Shown: one piece after another, positions 45,228 to 55,663 of the stretch | Layout: each line of letters begins with the position of its first letter | Position numbering within the stretch: position 1 is the first letter of the stretch | Assembly: GCF_900129745.1 (NCBI RefSeq) | Contig: NZ_FQWS01000001.1 | Coordinates: 434,001 to 498,000 of the forward strand | DNA from: Winogradskyella jejuensis | Lineage (GTDB): Bacteria > Bacteroidota > Bacteroidia > Flavobacteriales > Flavobacteriaceae | Length of the DNA: 64,000 bases | Reading direction: 5' to 3' | Made by a program: the position numbers and the translations under genes | The notes under the pieces: generated by a model | What the model was told of the DNA's origin: nothing | Seen by the model: the letters and a program-made list of their open reading frames with translations, nothing else | Databases searched by the model: none

Positions 45228-46504
45228 TAAGAGAAAATCAAAGACGTTTTGGTTTCGATTGGCTAACTATAATTATCTATGTATTGTTAGTTGGTTTTGG
45301 CTATATCAATATAATGTCTGCTTCTCATAATGGAGAAATCACCAACTACTTTGATATGAGTCAACCCTACGGAAAACAACTCATTTTCATGGGACTTTCT
45401 ATAGTACTAATTATACTAACACTTTCTGTTGAAGCCAAATTTTACGAACGTTTTGCTAGTATTATTTATATTGTTGCTATACTATCTTTACTTGGACTTT
45501 TTGTTTTTGGTAAAGACGTAAATGGCGCCCGCTCTTGGTATGGAATAGGCAGTATGACCATACAACCTAGTGAGTTTGCCAAATTTGCCACAGCATTAGC
45601 CGTTGCAAAGTACATTAGCGATATACAAACCAACCTAAAAACAATTAAAGACCAACTCAAAGTTGCTGCTATAATCATTTTACCTGCATTACTCATCTTG
45701 CTTCAAAATGATGCCGGAAGCACTTTAGTTTATGCTTCTTTTTTCTTTGTGTTTTACAGAGAAGGTTTACAACAAGTATATATTATTATTGGATTTTCGT
45801 TAGTTGTATTAGCAGTTTTAGCTTTAAAATTTGGATTAACTGCAACAGGGTTAATTGCAGCTTTAATCATATTTGGACTTTTCTTTTTTAGACGAAAAAA
45901 GAGAGCCTCGATATTACAACCTATACTGATTTTGATTGTATCCTTGGTTTTTGCTTTTGGTGTAAAACTCTTTTACAATAACGTTCTAAAACCTCATCAA
46001 CAAAACAGAATTAGTCTTTGGCTACGGCTTGAGAAAGACCCAGCTAAATTAGAACGCATGAAAAAAGCTGAAGCCTATAATCTTATTCAATCGGAGGAAG
46101 CAATTGGCGCAGGTGGATTTTGGGGAAAGGGTTTTATGGAAGGTACACGTACTACTGGAAAGTTTGTACCAGAACAACATACTGATTATATTTTTAGTAC
46201 TGTTGGTGAGGAATGGGGTTTCTTAGGTTCTGCGTCTGTTGTTGTACTTTTTACATTATTGATTATAAGAATACTCTATTTGTCAGAGCAACAAAAGTCT
46301 CAATTTAGTCGTGTTTATGGCTATGGTCTAGCCTCAATTTTATTTGTGCATTTTACAATAAATGTTGGTATGGTCATGGGTTTAATCCCTACGGTAGGTA
46401 TACCTCTACCCTTTTTTAGTTATGGTGGCTCTGGACTTTGGGCATTTACCATTTTACTATTTATCTTTATTAAGCTTGATAGTAATAAGATTAATGAGTG
46501 GTAA
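45224..46504 (+). CDS. rodA: Rod shape-determining peptidoglycan glycosyltransferase RodA
   Basis: A 426-residue SEDS protein with about ten spans. SEDS signatures present are QPSEFAKFATAL near residue 122, EQHTDYIFSTVGEEWGF near 320 and GLIPTVGIPLPFFSYGGSGL near the end. It polymerises glycan strands for cell elongation together with PBP2. Last gene of the mre/rod operon; a short terminator follows its stop codon. Confidence 0.96.
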   Translation: MIRENQRRFGFDWLTIIIYVLLVGFGYINIMSASHNGEITNYFDMSQPYGKQLIFMGLSIVLIILTLSVEAKFYERFASIIYIVAILSLLGLFVFGKDVNGARSWYGIGSMTIQPSEFAKFATALAVAKYISDIQTNLKTIKDQLKVAAIIILPALLILLQNDAGSTLVYASFFFVFYREGLQQVYIIIGFSLVVLAVLALKFGLTATGLIAALIIFGLFFFRRKKRASILQPILILIVSLVFAFGVKLFYNNVLKPHQQNRISLWLRLEKDPAKLERMKKAEAYNLIQSEEAIGAGGFWGKGFMEGTRTTGKFVPEQHTDYIFSTVGEEWGFLGSASVVVLFTLLIIRILYLSEQQKSQFSRVYGYGLASILFVHFTINVGMVMGLIPTVGIPLPFFSYGGSGLWAFTILLFIFIKLDSNKINEW

Positions 46505-46530
46505 AAAAAAACAGACTTTTCAGTCTGCTT
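46505..46530. terminator. Terminator between rodA and icd
   Basis: A 6-bp stem CAGACT / AGTCTG with a 4-nt loop (46512-46527). The A run before it (nine A in the plus strand) gives a U tail on the minus strand, so it best ends icd; on the plus strand it is followed by only a broken T run. Confidence 0.75.
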
Positions 46531-46553
46531 TCTTCATTTGTAACTTATTCGAT

Positions 46554-47990
46554 TTATTGACCTTGACCTAAGGAATAGCCTCGTTTTCCATCAAACGTAT
46601 ATAGGTTTTCAGTCTTGATAATATCTATGTTATGTTCTAAACCTGCTTGTAATATTTCTACGATTTTTCCCTTATCTAATAGCACATCATCTTTAGCTGC
46701 ATAACGACAACGCCAGTGGTCTGTACAAAATGTTTCTTTAAAGCCATGTGGCCATACCTTTACGCCTCTATTTGTTATCAAGACCAATTCTAAAGCATCG
46801 TTGTTTAGTTTTTGTAAAATAGCACCCAACTCCTTCGCATCTTCGCCGTGCCAATCTACAAAAACATCTACACCTACAATCTTTTTATCTTTAGCTGGTC
46901 TACGCTGATATTTTGGCAAGACTAGAGGTGTACTTTCTTCATAAACAACCGATGGTAATTGTTTTGGCAATTCACCAAGATTGGCTATAACAGCTTCAGC
47001 AAATTCTTTAGTTCCCACTTTTTTGGTACTCATAATGGGGTCGTAAATATCCGCCGTATGGACACCATCTTCTATTGTACGCAACCAAGCATTATGAATT
47101 TTCTCTGCTACTTTATTCTTTCCTACGTGATTTAGCATCATTATAGACGCATTAATTAAACCTGAAGGATTAGCAATATTCTTTCCAGCAATATCTGGTG
47201 CGGAGCCATGAATAGCTTCGAACATAGCACATTCTTGACCTATATTGGCCGAACCTCCCAAACCTACTGAACCAGCAATCTGAGCGGCAATATCGGACAT
47301 AACATCTCCGTAAAGATTAGGCATTACAATAACATCGAATCGTTCTGGAGAATCCGCCAACAAAGCGGCACCGATATCTACAATCCAATGCTCTATTTCT
47401 ATTTGGGGATACTTCAATGCTACTTCGTTAAAAACTTCGTGAAACAATCCGTCTGTCTGCTTCATAATATTGTCCTTGGTAAAACAAGTCACTTTTTTAC
47501 GACCGTTTCTTATAGCGTACTCAAATGCGTAAGTAATTATTTTTTCGCAACCAGGACGACTAATTAGTTTAAGACACTGAACAACCTCATCTGTCTGCTG
47601 GTGTTCGATGCCAGCATATAAATCCTCTTCATTTTCACGAATAATCACAACATCCATATCAGGATGTTTGGTTTGCACAAAAGGATGCATACTTGTACAT
47701 GGTCTTATATTAGAATATAAGCCTAGTGTTTTGCGCATAGTCACGTTTAAACTTTTGTATCCGCCACCTTGAGGTGTCGTGATTGGGGCTTTAAAAAGAA
47801 TTTTATTCGTTCTAATTGTTTCCCAAGCGTCGTCAGAAATTCCTGTTGTATGACCATTGAGATACATTTTTTCGCCCACCTGAATTTCTTCGAAAGTTAT
47901 ATCTGCATTTGCAGCATCGAGAATACTTAACGTGGCATCCATAATTTCTGGACCTATACCATCTCCTTTTGCTAATGTTACTTTTATCAT
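46554..47990 (-). CDS. icd: NADP-type isocitrate dehydrogenase, Thermus-like long form
   Basis: A 478-residue TCA-cycle enzyme. The isocitrate/isopropylmalate dehydrogenase core is clear (GDGIGPEI at residue 9, IIRENEEDLYAGIEH, NLYGDVMSDIAAQIAGSVGLGGSANIG and AMFEAIHGSAPDIAGK). After the core there is an extra domain of about 140 residues (VGVDVFVDWHGEDAKELG onward), the extension seen in Thermus-type enzymes and absent from the E. coli one. Substrate and cofactor are inferred from that likeness. A single-gene unit with a terminator after it. Confidence 0.9.
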   Translation of the reverse strand: MIKVTLAKGDGIGPEIMDATLSILDAANADITFEEIQVGEKMYLNGHTTGISDDAWETIRTNKILFKAPITTPQGGGYKSLNVTMRKTLGLYSNIRPCTSMHPFVQTKHPDMDVVIIRENEEDLYAGIEHQQTDEVVQCLKLISRPGCEKIITYAFEYAIRNGRKKVTCFTKDNIMKQTDGLFHEVFNEVALKYPQIEIEHWIVDIGAALLADSPERFDVIVMPNLYGDVMSDIAAQIAGSVGLGGSANIGQECAMFEAIHGSAPDIAGKNIANPSGLINASIMMLNHVGKNKVAEKIHNAWLRTIEDGVHTADIYDPIMSTKKVGTKEFAEAVIANLGELPKQLPSVVYEESTPLVLPKYQRRPAKDKKIVGVDVFVDWHGEDAKELGAILQKLNNDALELVLITNRGVKVWPHGFKETFCTDHWRCRYAAKDDVLLDKGKIVEILQAGLEHNIDIIKTENLYTFDGKRGYSLGQGQ

Positions 47991-48101
47991 ATTCGTAATT
48001 TTAAGTGTTGAAAATTAATAATACTGCAAAGGTGAATAGAATTTTTCATATATTTTCATATATGTTTCTTATGATAAGTATAACTAACACTTATGTATAA
48101 C

Positions 48102-48130
48102 AAAAAAACGCCACATAACTGTGACGTTTT
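48102..48130 (-). terminator. Terminator after valS
   Basis: A stem CGCCACA / TGTGACG-type (one mismatch or G:U) with a 4-5-nt loop, then seven U residues on the minus strand, 25 bp past the valS stop. Confidence 0.8.
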
Positions 48131-48154
48131 GAATATGATATTACTGTTATTTAA

Positions 48155-50785
48155 TTACTGAAGCGCTTTTAAACTGGCACTAATAGTTTCGATTTTTGCG
48201 AGAGCATCAGCTTCTTTCTTTTTTTCTGAAGCTACGACTTGCTCTGGCGCATTGTTTACGAAACGCTCGTTAGAAAGTTTTTTCTGTACCGATTTTAAGA
48301 AACCTTGCGTATAGCTTAACTCTTCGGTAAGTTTCTTAATTTCCTCTTCAACATTAATTGTACCTGCGACAGGAATAAAGTATTCGTTAGATTTTACTCT
48401 AAACGTTAATGCGCCTTCAATTGGTTCTGTAACTATCCGAAGATTAGAAATATTACCCATTTTAGCAATAACACTATTAAAGGATGCATCTAAATTTTCG
48501 TTATTTATAATTGAAAGTTCAATAGCATCTTTAAAAGCAATATTCTTTTCTTTTCTTATAGTTCTAATACCCGAAACTGCTTCCTTTACCAATTCAAAAT
48601 CCTCGATAAGTTTTGAATTATAAGACTCTAATTCTGGATATTTTGAAATAATTAAAGCTTCTTCTGGCGTTCGCTCTGCCATATACTGCCAGATTTCTTC
48701 AGTTAAAAATGGCATAAATGGATGTAAGACTTTAAGATTATCCTCGAAAACTTGTATAACGGCATTAAATGTTTTTGCATCTATTGGCTTACCATAAGCG
48801 GGCTTAACCATTTCTAATAGCCATCCGCAAAAATCATCGTATATTAATTTATAGCTTGTCATCAACACGTCGGACAAACGATATTTACAGTAATTATTTT
48901 CTGTATCGGCTAATGCTTTTTGGAATCTAGCTTTATACCAATCTATGGCAATTTTAGAAGATTCGGGCTGCTCTATATCTGCAACATCCCAGCCTTTTAC
49001 CAAACGAAAAGCATTCCAAATTTTATTGGCAAATGATTTTCCTTGGTTACATAATTCTTCATCAAACATTAAGTCATTACCAGCAGCAGAACTCAACAAT
49101 AAACCAACACGTACACCATCAGCGCCATAATCTTCAATAAGCTTTAATGCATCCGGAGAATTACCTAGAGATTTGGACATTTTACGACGTTGCTTATCTC
49201 TAACCAACCCTGTGAGATATACATTCTCAAAAGGACGCTGTCCTTTAAACTCATAACCCGCAACAATCATACGCGCCACCCAGAAGAATAAAATATCTGG
49301 TCCTGTTACCAAATCGTTTGTAGGATAGTAGTAGTTTATTTCTTCGTTTTCAGGATTTCGTATGCCATCAAACACGCTAATTGGCCATAACCAAGAGCTA
49401 AACCATGTATCTAATGCATCAGAATCCTGACGTAAATCATTAGTGGTTAAAGCATTGTTATTTGTTTTTTGCTTTGCTAATTCTAGGGCATCTTTAATAT
49501 TTTCTGCAACAACAAAATCTTCTTTTCCATCACCGTAATAATACGCTGGAATTTGCTGTCCCCAACGTAATTGACGAGAAATATTCCAATCGCGGATATT
49601 TTCCATCCAATGACGATACGTATTGTTAAAATGTTTTGGATGGAGCTTAATCTCTTCCGTCTCTAAAACTGCTTTAATAGCAGGTTCTGCCAAATCTTTC
49701 ATTTTTAAAAACCATTGATCCGACAGGCGTGGCTCTATAATGGCCTTTGTACGCTCTGAAATACCAACACGATTCGTATAGTCTTCAATCTTAACAATAG
49801 CGCCGAGCTCTTCAAGCTCTTTAACAATTTCTTTACGCACAACGAAACGGTCTTTGCCTTCGTAATGCAAACCATAAGAATTTAAAGTGGCGTCTTCATT
49901 AAAGATATCAATCACATCAATATTATGCTTTTCACCAAGCATTTTATCATTCTCATCGTGAGCTGGTGTTACCTTAAGGCAACCTGTACCAAATTCTAAA
50001 TCAACATATTCATCCTCAATAATAGGAACTACTCTATTATTAATCGGAACAATAGCCTTCTTTCCTTTTAGACTAAAGTATCTTTCATCATTAGGATTGA
50101 TGCAAATAGCAGTGTCTCCCAATAAAGTTTCTGGCCTTGTTGTAGCGATGGTTAAAACCTCATCAGAACCTTCAATTTTATAATTGATATGATAGAGTTT
50201 TCCCTGCTTTTCAACATATTCAACTTCCTCATCAGACAAAGTTGTTTTTGCTTCTGGGTCCCAATTTACCATACGATATCCACGGTAAATCATTCCTTTA
50301 TTATATAAATCAACAAAAACCTTGATAACCGCTTCGGACATATCATCATCCATGGTGAACTTGGTTCTATCCCAATCGCAAGAGCATCCTAGCTTCTTTA
50401 GCTGTTCTAAAATAACGCCTCCATATTCTTCAGTCCATTCCCAAGCATGTTTCAAAAATTCTTCTCTAGACAAATCATTTTTGTCTATACCTTGCGCTTT
50501 TAGTTTTGCCACAACTTTTGCTTCTGTAGCAATAGATGCATGGTCAGTCCCAGGCACCCAGCATGCATTTTTACCTAGCAATCTTGCACGACGAATTAAT
50601 ACATCCTGAATCGTATTATTAAGCATATGTCCCATGTGTAATACTCCCGTAACATTTGGCGGAGGAATTACAATAGTATAAGGCTCTCTTTCATCTGGCG
50701 TGGAATGAAAATAATTATGCTCCATCCAGTAATCGTACCACTTACTCTCTACACTTGAAGCACTATATTTTGAAGGTATTTCCAT
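48155..50785 (-). CDS. valS: Valyl-tRNA synthetase
   Basis: An 876-residue class Ia synthetase with the HIGH-type motif in [13 protein letters not shown] near residue 40, editing domain CP1 ([17 protein letters not shown]), KMSKS at [13 protein letters not shown] near residue 540, and a C-terminal coiled coil (about residues 805-875), all typical for ValRS. A -7-like box TACTTTTG lies on the minus strand at 50822-50815, 30 bp before the ATG. Confidence 0.97.
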   Translation of the reverse strand: MEIPSKYSASSVESKWYDYWMEHNYFHSTPDEREPYTIVIPPPNVTGVLHMGHMLNNTIQDVLIRRARLLGKNACWVPGTDHASIATEAKVVAKLKAQGIDKNDLSREEFLKHAWEWTEEYGGVILEQLKKLGCSCDWDRTKFTMDDDMSEAVIKVFVDLYNKGMIYRGYRMVNWDPEAKTTLSDEEVEYVEKQGKLYHINYKIEGSDEVLTIATTRPETLLGDTAICINPNDERYFSLKGKKAIVPINNRVVPIIEDEYVDLEFGTGCLKVTPAHDENDKMLGEKHNIDVIDIFNEDATLNSYGLHYEGKDRFVVRKEIVKELEELGAIVKIEDYTNRVGISERTKAIIEPRLSDQWFLKMKDLAEPAIKAVLETEEIKLHPKHFNNTYRHWMENIRDWNISRQLRWGQQIPAYYYGDGKEDFVVAENIKDALELAKQKTNNNALTTNDLRQDSDALDTWFSSWLWPISVFDGIRNPENEEINYYYPTNDLVTGPDILFFWVARMIVAGYEFKGQRPFENVYLTGLVRDKQRRKMSKSLGNSPDALKLIEDYGADGVRVGLLLSSAAGNDLMFDEELCNQGKSFANKIWNAFRLVKGWDVADIEQPESSKIAIDWYKARFQKALADTENNYCKYRLSDVLMTSYKLIYDDFCGWLLEMVKPAYGKPIDAKTFNAVIQVFEDNLKVLHPFMPFLTEEIWQYMAERTPEEALIISKYPELESYNSKLIEDFELVKEAVSGIRTIRKEKNIAFKDAIELSIINNENLDASFNSVIAKMGNISNLRIVTEPIEGALTFRVKSNEYFIPVAGTINVEEEIKKLTEELSYTQGFLKSVQKKLSNERFVNNAPEQVVASEKKKEADALAKIETISASLKALQ

Positions 50786-50913
50786 GTTTTGGTATCGTTT
50801 TTGCTAATAACTGACAAAAGTACTTATATTTCTTTTTTTAGGGAATAAATGCGAACATAATGTGCTAAAAAAGTATGATTATTGTTAAATAGAGTGCATT
50901 ACAACGTATTAAT

Positions 50914-50944
50914 TTTGCAGAGAACGAAAAAGTACATAATTTTG
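50914..50944 (+). promoter_or_regulatory. Promoter for the DUF1573 gene
   Basis: TTTG at 50914-50917 and TAATTTTG at 50937-50944 with a 19-bp spacer are a full match to the Bacteroidota promoter consensus. The ATG follows 28 bp later. A second TAATTTTG at 50910-50917 overlaps the -33 element. Confidence 0.7.
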
Positions 50945-50972
50945 GTAGACTAATTTTTTAAAAATTAAAGTG

Positions 50973-51401
50973 ATGAAAAATATAATTACAATTTTATTTA
51001 TTGGAGTCATGAGTTTAGGTTTAACGGCTCAAGACAAGAAGGTTGCAAAAATTGAATTTAAAACAGACGTAATAGATTACGGCACTATAGAGAAAGGCGC
51101 TAATGGCGTTCGTACGTTTGAATTTACTAATACTGGAGATGCTCCTTTGATTATTTCAAGTGTTAAATCTACATGCGGATGTACTGTTCCTAAAAAACCT
51201 AAAGGACCTATAATGCCTGGAGAAACTGGCGAAATCGAAGTAAAATACGATACTAATAGAGTAAACCCAATTAGAAAAACAATAACAGTAATTTCTAATG
51301 CTGATACTCCAACAGTAGCTTTAAAAATTAAAGGTTTAGTCATTGACCCTGGTAAAACTAGTGTATTAGACAAAAAAGGAAAAAGCTCAGTAGAGCAATA
51401 A
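50973..51401 (+). CDS. DUF1573 domain secreted protein
   Basis: From ATG 50973 the protein has 142 residues (a GTG 3 bp before is possible). A signal peptide (MKNIITILFIGVMSLGLTAQ) is followed by one DUF1573 Ig-like beta-sandwich: DYGTIEKGANGVRTFEFTN, APLIISSVKSTCGCTVP and EIEVKYDTNR. The paired Cys (CGC) is typical. DUF1573 proteins are periplasmic or surface-exposed with no assigned role. Single gene with its own promoter and terminator. Confidence 0.88.
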   Translation: MKNIITILFIGVMSLGLTAQDKKVAKIEFKTDVIDYGTIEKGANGVRTFEFTNTGDAPLIISSVKSTCGCTVPKKPKGPIMPGETGEIEVKYDTNRVNPIRKTITVISNADTPTVALKIKGLVIDPGKTSVLDKKGKSSVEQ

Positions 51402-51422
51402 AAATTAATAAATTTATTTAAT

Positions 51423-51450
51423 TAGAGCCTTCAATTTGAGGGCTCTTTTT
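51423..51450 (+). terminator. Terminator after the DUF1573 gene
   Basis: AGAGCCTTCAA pairs with TTGAGGGCTCT (one G:U) and is followed by eight T. The hairpin overlaps the stop and last codons of the convergent protease gene. Confidence 0.82.
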
Positions 51451-52783
51451 TTTTGAATACATCATCAAGGGCAAATTTGAAAAAAAATGGGGTACCATCT
51501 CTATCTACTCTAACTCTTAAAACTGTACCTTTTCGATTATAAAAAAACTCATTGACTTGTTGTAAAGTCAGTTCGCTTGTTTGCTTTCCATTTATAGACA
51601 GAATAATGTCTCCTAACTTTATACCAGCAGCCTTTGCGTTAGAATTTTCTCTTAATTCTACCACTTGGAATGAAGGTTTAAGGACAAACTTATAACGATC
51701 AAAAAGATCTATACCATTACCGCCCTCTAATTTCCTACCATAACCATCCATTCTGTTTTTCTGCTGGCGTTCTTTAACAACTCTAAGCCCACGTTGCTCA
51801 AGTACAATACCACTATTGTTATAATAAAAGGAAGCATTAAAATTATTGTTTTTCTTCAACCACATTTGTTCTCCCTTATAATCAAATAAGAAGTTAAAAC
51901 GCTTAAGGATATTTCCAGAAACGCTTCCATTTCTTAATTTATTTTGCCTAGCTATACTTAAATAAATAGAATCAGGATAAGCAACGTTAATATTACTAAG
52001 CTTAAAATTATCTAGAGCAAATGATGTCAGTTTGGAACGTTTACCGTAAACTGCTCCACTTAACCCTTTACCTAAAAAATCATCAAAAAACATGTTTTGG
52101 GAAGATTTTATATTTTGATGGCTACCTTCAAATAACCAGAGTGCATCACTACTCCCCGTGTCCATTAATAGTTTTACTGGTATGTTTTTTAAACCATAGT
52201 TTATCTCTGCGTTGAGATAAGGTTTTTTATCTATGATCTCTATTGGTAGCTTTTTCCATTTAGAAGATTTTTTAGGTCTAAAAAAACTCCTTTTATGTAA
52301 CCTAATATATTTTCCACTATAGTTAAGTTCAACCACAAAATCTTTAAAAATATCAAATCCTATTATTCCATGAACAGCAACACCGAGTCTAGGAGTAAAG
52401 TTTATGCTAGGATCAAAAACCAATGAAACTTCTGTATTAAAAGCTATAGCTTCACCAATTTTAATAGTATTCCCTTTTGATTTTACAGCTTGAATAGACC
52501 CGTTACTACCAAGTCCTCTCAAATACGAACGCTCTGTATTTTTAATCTGTAAAGAGTCCATGTTTACTAAGTTGAATAGTATTGGTCTACTAACACCTGT
52601 ATCTAGAACAAACGATAGTTTAACACCATTAAGCTCTACTGGCATTACTATAATATTGTTAATTAGCTGAAATCTAATTTTGGAGCTCTTACTTTTTGAA
52701 AGATTAAATTGACTTTGTCCTGAAGACAAAAAGCCAACACACAAAAAAAGACTTAAAAATAAATATTGAAGTATAATTTTCAT
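51431..52783 (-). CDS. Secreted retropepsin-like aspartyl protease with PDZ domain
   Basis: A 450-residue protein with a signal peptide. It has two aspartyl protease motifs: DTGVSRP near residue 62 and DTGSSDA near residue 209, each followed by a strand and a later hydrophobic-Gly pattern (GIIGFDIFKDF after the first, GNILKRFNF after the second), which suggests a two-lobed pepsin-like arrangement from two retropepsin-type units. The C-terminus is a PDZ domain (AAGIKLGDIILSINGKQ). Probably a periplasmic protease. Its divergent neighbour is the aminotransferase. Confidence 0.85.
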   Translation of the reverse strand: MKIILQYLFLSLFLCVGFLSSGQSQFNLSKSKSSKIRFQLINNIIVMPVELNGVKLSFVLDTGVSRPILFNLVNMDSLQIKNTERSYLRGLGSNGSIQAVKSKGNTIKIGEAIAFNTEVSLVFDPSINFTPRLGVAVHGIIGFDIFKDFVVELNYSGKYIRLHKRSFFRPKKSSKWKKLPIEIIDKKPYLNAEINYGLKNIPVKLLMDTGSSDALWLFEGSHQNIKSSQNMFFDDFLGKGLSGAVYGKRSKLTSFALDNFKLSNINVAYPDSIYLSIARQNKLRNGSVSGNILKRFNFLFDYKGEQMWLKKNNNFNASFYYNNSGIVLEQRGLRVVKERQQKNRMDGYGRKLEGGNGIDLFDRYKFVLKPSFQVVELRENSNAKAAGIKLGDIILSINGKQTSELTLQQVNEFFYNRKGTVLRVRVDRDGTPFFFKFALDDVFKKKEPSN

Positions 52784-52875
52784 TGTAATTAAAAATACAA
52801 TTCTACTTCTAATAGCTTAATTTTGTATTAATTTTTTAAATAAAATTTAAGATTTAATAAAAACTCAGATTAGCT

Positions 52876-54066
52876 ATGCCTAAAATTTCTGAAAAAGGCC
52901 ACAAAATGCCTTCATCACCCATAAGAAAATTAGTCCCTTATGCTGAACAAGCAGAAAAAGACGGAAAAACTGTATACTATCTCAATATAGGTCAACCAGA
53001 CATTAAAACACCACAGATTGCCCTTGATGCCGTTAAGATACACTCTCTAGATATCTTAGCATATACACGCTCTGAAGGTTCGGAAAATTACAGAAAAAAG
53101 ATTGCTAACTATTATGATAAAAACCATATTAGTGTATCGCATAATGATATAATTGTAACAACAGGTGGTAGTGAAGCACTTTTATTTGCTTTTGGAAGTA
53201 TTATGGATGCAGATGACGAAATTATTATCCCTGAACCATTTTATGCCAACTATAATGGTTTTTCTACAGCCTCTAGCGTGAATGTCGTTCCAGTAATTTC
53301 AAAAATTGAAGACAATTTTGCATTACCTCCAATCGAAGATTTTGAAAAACTTATCACACCAAAAACAAAGGCAATTTTAATCTGCAATCCAGGTAACCCT
53401 ACTGGCTATTTATATTCAAAAGCGGAAATTAAAAAATTAGCTGAGCTAGTAAAAAAGCACGATTTATTTTTAATAGCAGACGAAGTGTACAGAGAGTTTG
53501 CCTATGATGGTGTAAAACACTATTCAATACTACAAGAAGATAGCCTAAAAGAACACGCCATTGTGATAGACTCCGTGTCTAAACGCTACAGCATGTGCGG
53601 TGCAAGAATAGGGTATCTAGTTTCAAAAAATAAAGAATTTATTCAAACGGCTTTAAAATATGCTCAAGCCCGTTTAAGCCCACCAACTTTAGCTCAAATT
53701 GCTAGTGAAGCTGCATTAAGTACTCCTGATTCTTATTTTACGGATGTCACTGAAGAATATGTACAACGAAGGGACCTTTTAATTTCTGAATTAGAAAAAA
53801 TAGATGGCGTAAAAGTTGCCAAGCCTAAAGGTGCATTTTACTGTATAGCAGAGTTACCAGTAAAAAATTCTGATAATTTTGCGCAATGGCTCTTAGAGTC
53901 TTTTAGCTATGAAAATGAGACAGTTATGGTTGCGCCAGCTGCAGGATTTTATTCCTCTCCAAATGTAGGTCTAAACCAAATTAGAATTGCATACGTACTT
54001 AATAAAGAGAGCCTTAAAAAAGCCGTTAAAATCATAGCAGAAGCTTTAAAAGTATATAAAGATTAA
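52876..54066 (+). CDS. Class I/II PLP-dependent aminotransferase (aspartate-type)
   Basis: A 396-residue fold-type I aminotransferase. PLP lysine is in SVSKRYSMCGARIGY near residue 235; other conserved residues are NIGQPDIKTP, TGGSEALLFA, NPGNPTGYLY and ADEVYREF. Similar proteins are called AspC/AspB; the amino donor range is not certain. A -7-like TAATTTTG lies 50 bp upstream (52818-52825). murB begins directly after its stop. Confidence 0.9.
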   Translation: MPKISEKGHKMPSSPIRKLVPYAEQAEKDGKTVYYLNIGQPDIKTPQIALDAVKIHSLDILAYTRSEGSENYRKKIANYYDKNHISVSHNDIIVTTGGSEALLFAFGSIMDADDEIIIPEPFYANYNGFSTASSVNVVPVISKIEDNFALPPIEDFEKLITPKTKAILICNPGNPTGYLYSKAEIKKLAELVKKHDLFLIADEVYREFAYDGVKHYSILQEDSLKEHAIVIDSVSKRYSMCGARIGYLVSKNKEFIQTALKYAQARLSPPTLAQIASEAALSTPDSYFTDVTEEYVQRRDLLISELEKIDGVKVAKPKGAFYCIAELPVKNSDNFAQWLLESFSYENETVMVAPAAGFYSSPNVGLNQIRIAYVLNKESLKKAVKIIAEALKVYKD

Positions 54067-55080
54067 ATGACTGTAGAAAAAAACGTATCATTAAAATCCT
54101 ACAATACATTTGGTATTGACGCCAAGGCAAACCGTTATATCAATATTAAAAGTATTGAAGATTTAAAAAACGTTTTAAAAACTGAAGCTTCTTATCCGCT
54201 ATTTGTTTTAGGTGGTGGCAGTAATATGTTACTAACTCAAGACATCAAAGCTTTAGTAATTCATCTTAATCTTAAAGGTATTTCTATTGTTAGAGAAGAT
54301 AAGGACCATGTTGTTTTAGAAGCAATGGCTGGAGAAAACTGGCATGAATTTGTTCTTTACTGCATAAATAACAATTACGGCGGAATTGAGAACATGTCTC
54401 TTATTCCAGGGAACATTGGCACAGCTCCAATACAAAACATAGGTGCTTATGGCGTAGAGCTTAAAGATGTATTCCATTCTTGTAAAGCTATAAATATTAC
54501 AACCCAAGAAGAAGTTCACTTTACTAAAGAAGATTGTAAGTTTGACTACCGTGAGTCTGTTTTTAAACAAAACTTAAGAGGTAAATACATTATAACAAGT
54601 GTATGTTTAAAATTAACCAAACACAATCACAAATTGAGTTTGGATTATGGTGCTATAAAAGATGAACTTGAAAAGCTTAAAGTAGTAAACCCTACAATAA
54701 AAGATATTTCTAATGCTGTAATTTCTATTAGACAAAGTAAACTCCCAGACCCTGCAAAGATTGGTAATAGTGGAAGTTTCTTTAAGAATCCAGTAATTTC
54801 AGTATCAGAATTCAAAAAATTGCAAATGGATTTCCCCAATGCTCCGCATTATGTAATTTCAGAATCCCAAGTTAAGGTGCCTGCTGGTTGGTTAATAGAA
54901 ACCGCTGGGTTTAAAGGAAAGCGTTTCGGAGACTATGGTGTACATAATAAGCAAGCCTTGGTACTCGTTAACTATGGAAATGCATTAGGGAAAGACATAT
55001 ACAATCTTGCGCAATTAATTCAGCAGACCATTTTACGAATATTCAATATAAAAATAGAGACTGAAGTAAATATTATTTAA
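54067..55080 (+). CDS. murB: UDP-N-acetylmuramate dehydrogenase
   Basis: A 337-residue flavoenzyme that forms UDP-MurNAc from UDP-GlcNAc-enolpyruvate. FAD-binding (LGGGSNMLL), YGVELKD after IGAYG, and the catalytic-Ser region GNSGSFFKNP are present; length suits type I MurB. It begins 1 bp after the aminotransferase stop. Confidence 0.96.
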   Translation: MTVEKNVSLKSYNTFGIDAKANRYINIKSIEDLKNVLKTEASYPLFVLGGGSNMLLTQDIKALVIHLNLKGISIVREDKDHVVLEAMAGENWHEFVLYCINNNYGGIENMSLIPGNIGTAPIQNIGAYGVELKDVFHSCKAINITTQEEVHFTKEDCKFDYRESVFKQNLRGKYIITSVCLKLTKHNHKLSLDYGAIKDELEKLKVVNPTIKDISNAVISIRQSKLPDPAKIGNSGSFFKNPVISVSEFKKLQMDFPNAPHYVISESQVKVPAGWLIETAGFKGKRFGDYGVHNKQALVLVNYGNALGKDIYNLAQLIQQTILRIFNIKIETEVNII

Positions 55081-55122
55081 TTTTAGATTATTGCCCCTAA
55101 CGCTAAACTAAATTAAAACACA

Positions 55123-55653
55123 TTGAGCCAAAGTATAGAACAACGCATTATTAAGCTACTGCAACGCCAAGACCAATACGCGTTAAACCTGTTGTACGAA
55201 AATTATTCGGATAGCTTGTATGGTGCTATACTCAAGGTTACGAAGAACGAAGAAATAGCTGAAGACGCGTTACAAGAAACATTTATAAAAGTTTGGAAAA
55301 ATGCTCATAAATACGATGCCTCAAAAGCAAAGTTATTTACTTGGTTGTTTAGAATTGCAAGAAATACGGCAATTGATAAACTGAGAAGTTTTAATAACAG
55401 ATTTCATAAAGAAGTCCAAATAGATAAATCTAACGTATATATCTTACCTGGCACTAAATTGAATCAAGATGTCATAGACATTAAAGAGCATGTTGCAAGG
55501 TTAGAAGAAAAATATCAAATTGTGCTTAATGCCTTGTTTTTTGAAGGTATGACGCAGCAAGAAGCGAGTGATGAGTTGGATATTCCGCTTGGCACCGTTA
55601 AATCTAGACTCAAAATTGGCTTAAGAGAGCTTAAAAAAGTTTACGATTTTTAA
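55123..55653 (+). CDS. ECF-type RNA polymerase sigma factor (with TTG start)
   Basis: A 176-residue ECF sigma with region 2 (QYALNLLYENYSDSLYGAILKVTKNEEIAEDALQE split at the usual helices) and region 4 (GMTQQEASDELDIPLGTVKSRLK). There is no in-frame ATG before region 2 and a stop lies 9 bp upstream, so TTG at 55123 is the best start. The next gene, 10 bp on, is its anti-sigma factor. Candidate for envelope-stress or metal control. Confidence 0.93.
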   Translation: MSQSIEQRIIKLLQRQDQYALNLLYENYSDSLYGAILKVTKNEEIAEDALQETFIKVWKNAHKYDASKAKLFTWLFRIARNTAIDKLRSFNNRFHKEVQIDKSNVYILPGTKLNQDVIDIKEHVARLEEKYQIVLNALFFEGMTQQEASDELDIPLGTVKSRLKIGLRELKKVYDF

Positions 55654-55663
55654 ATAATTAATT

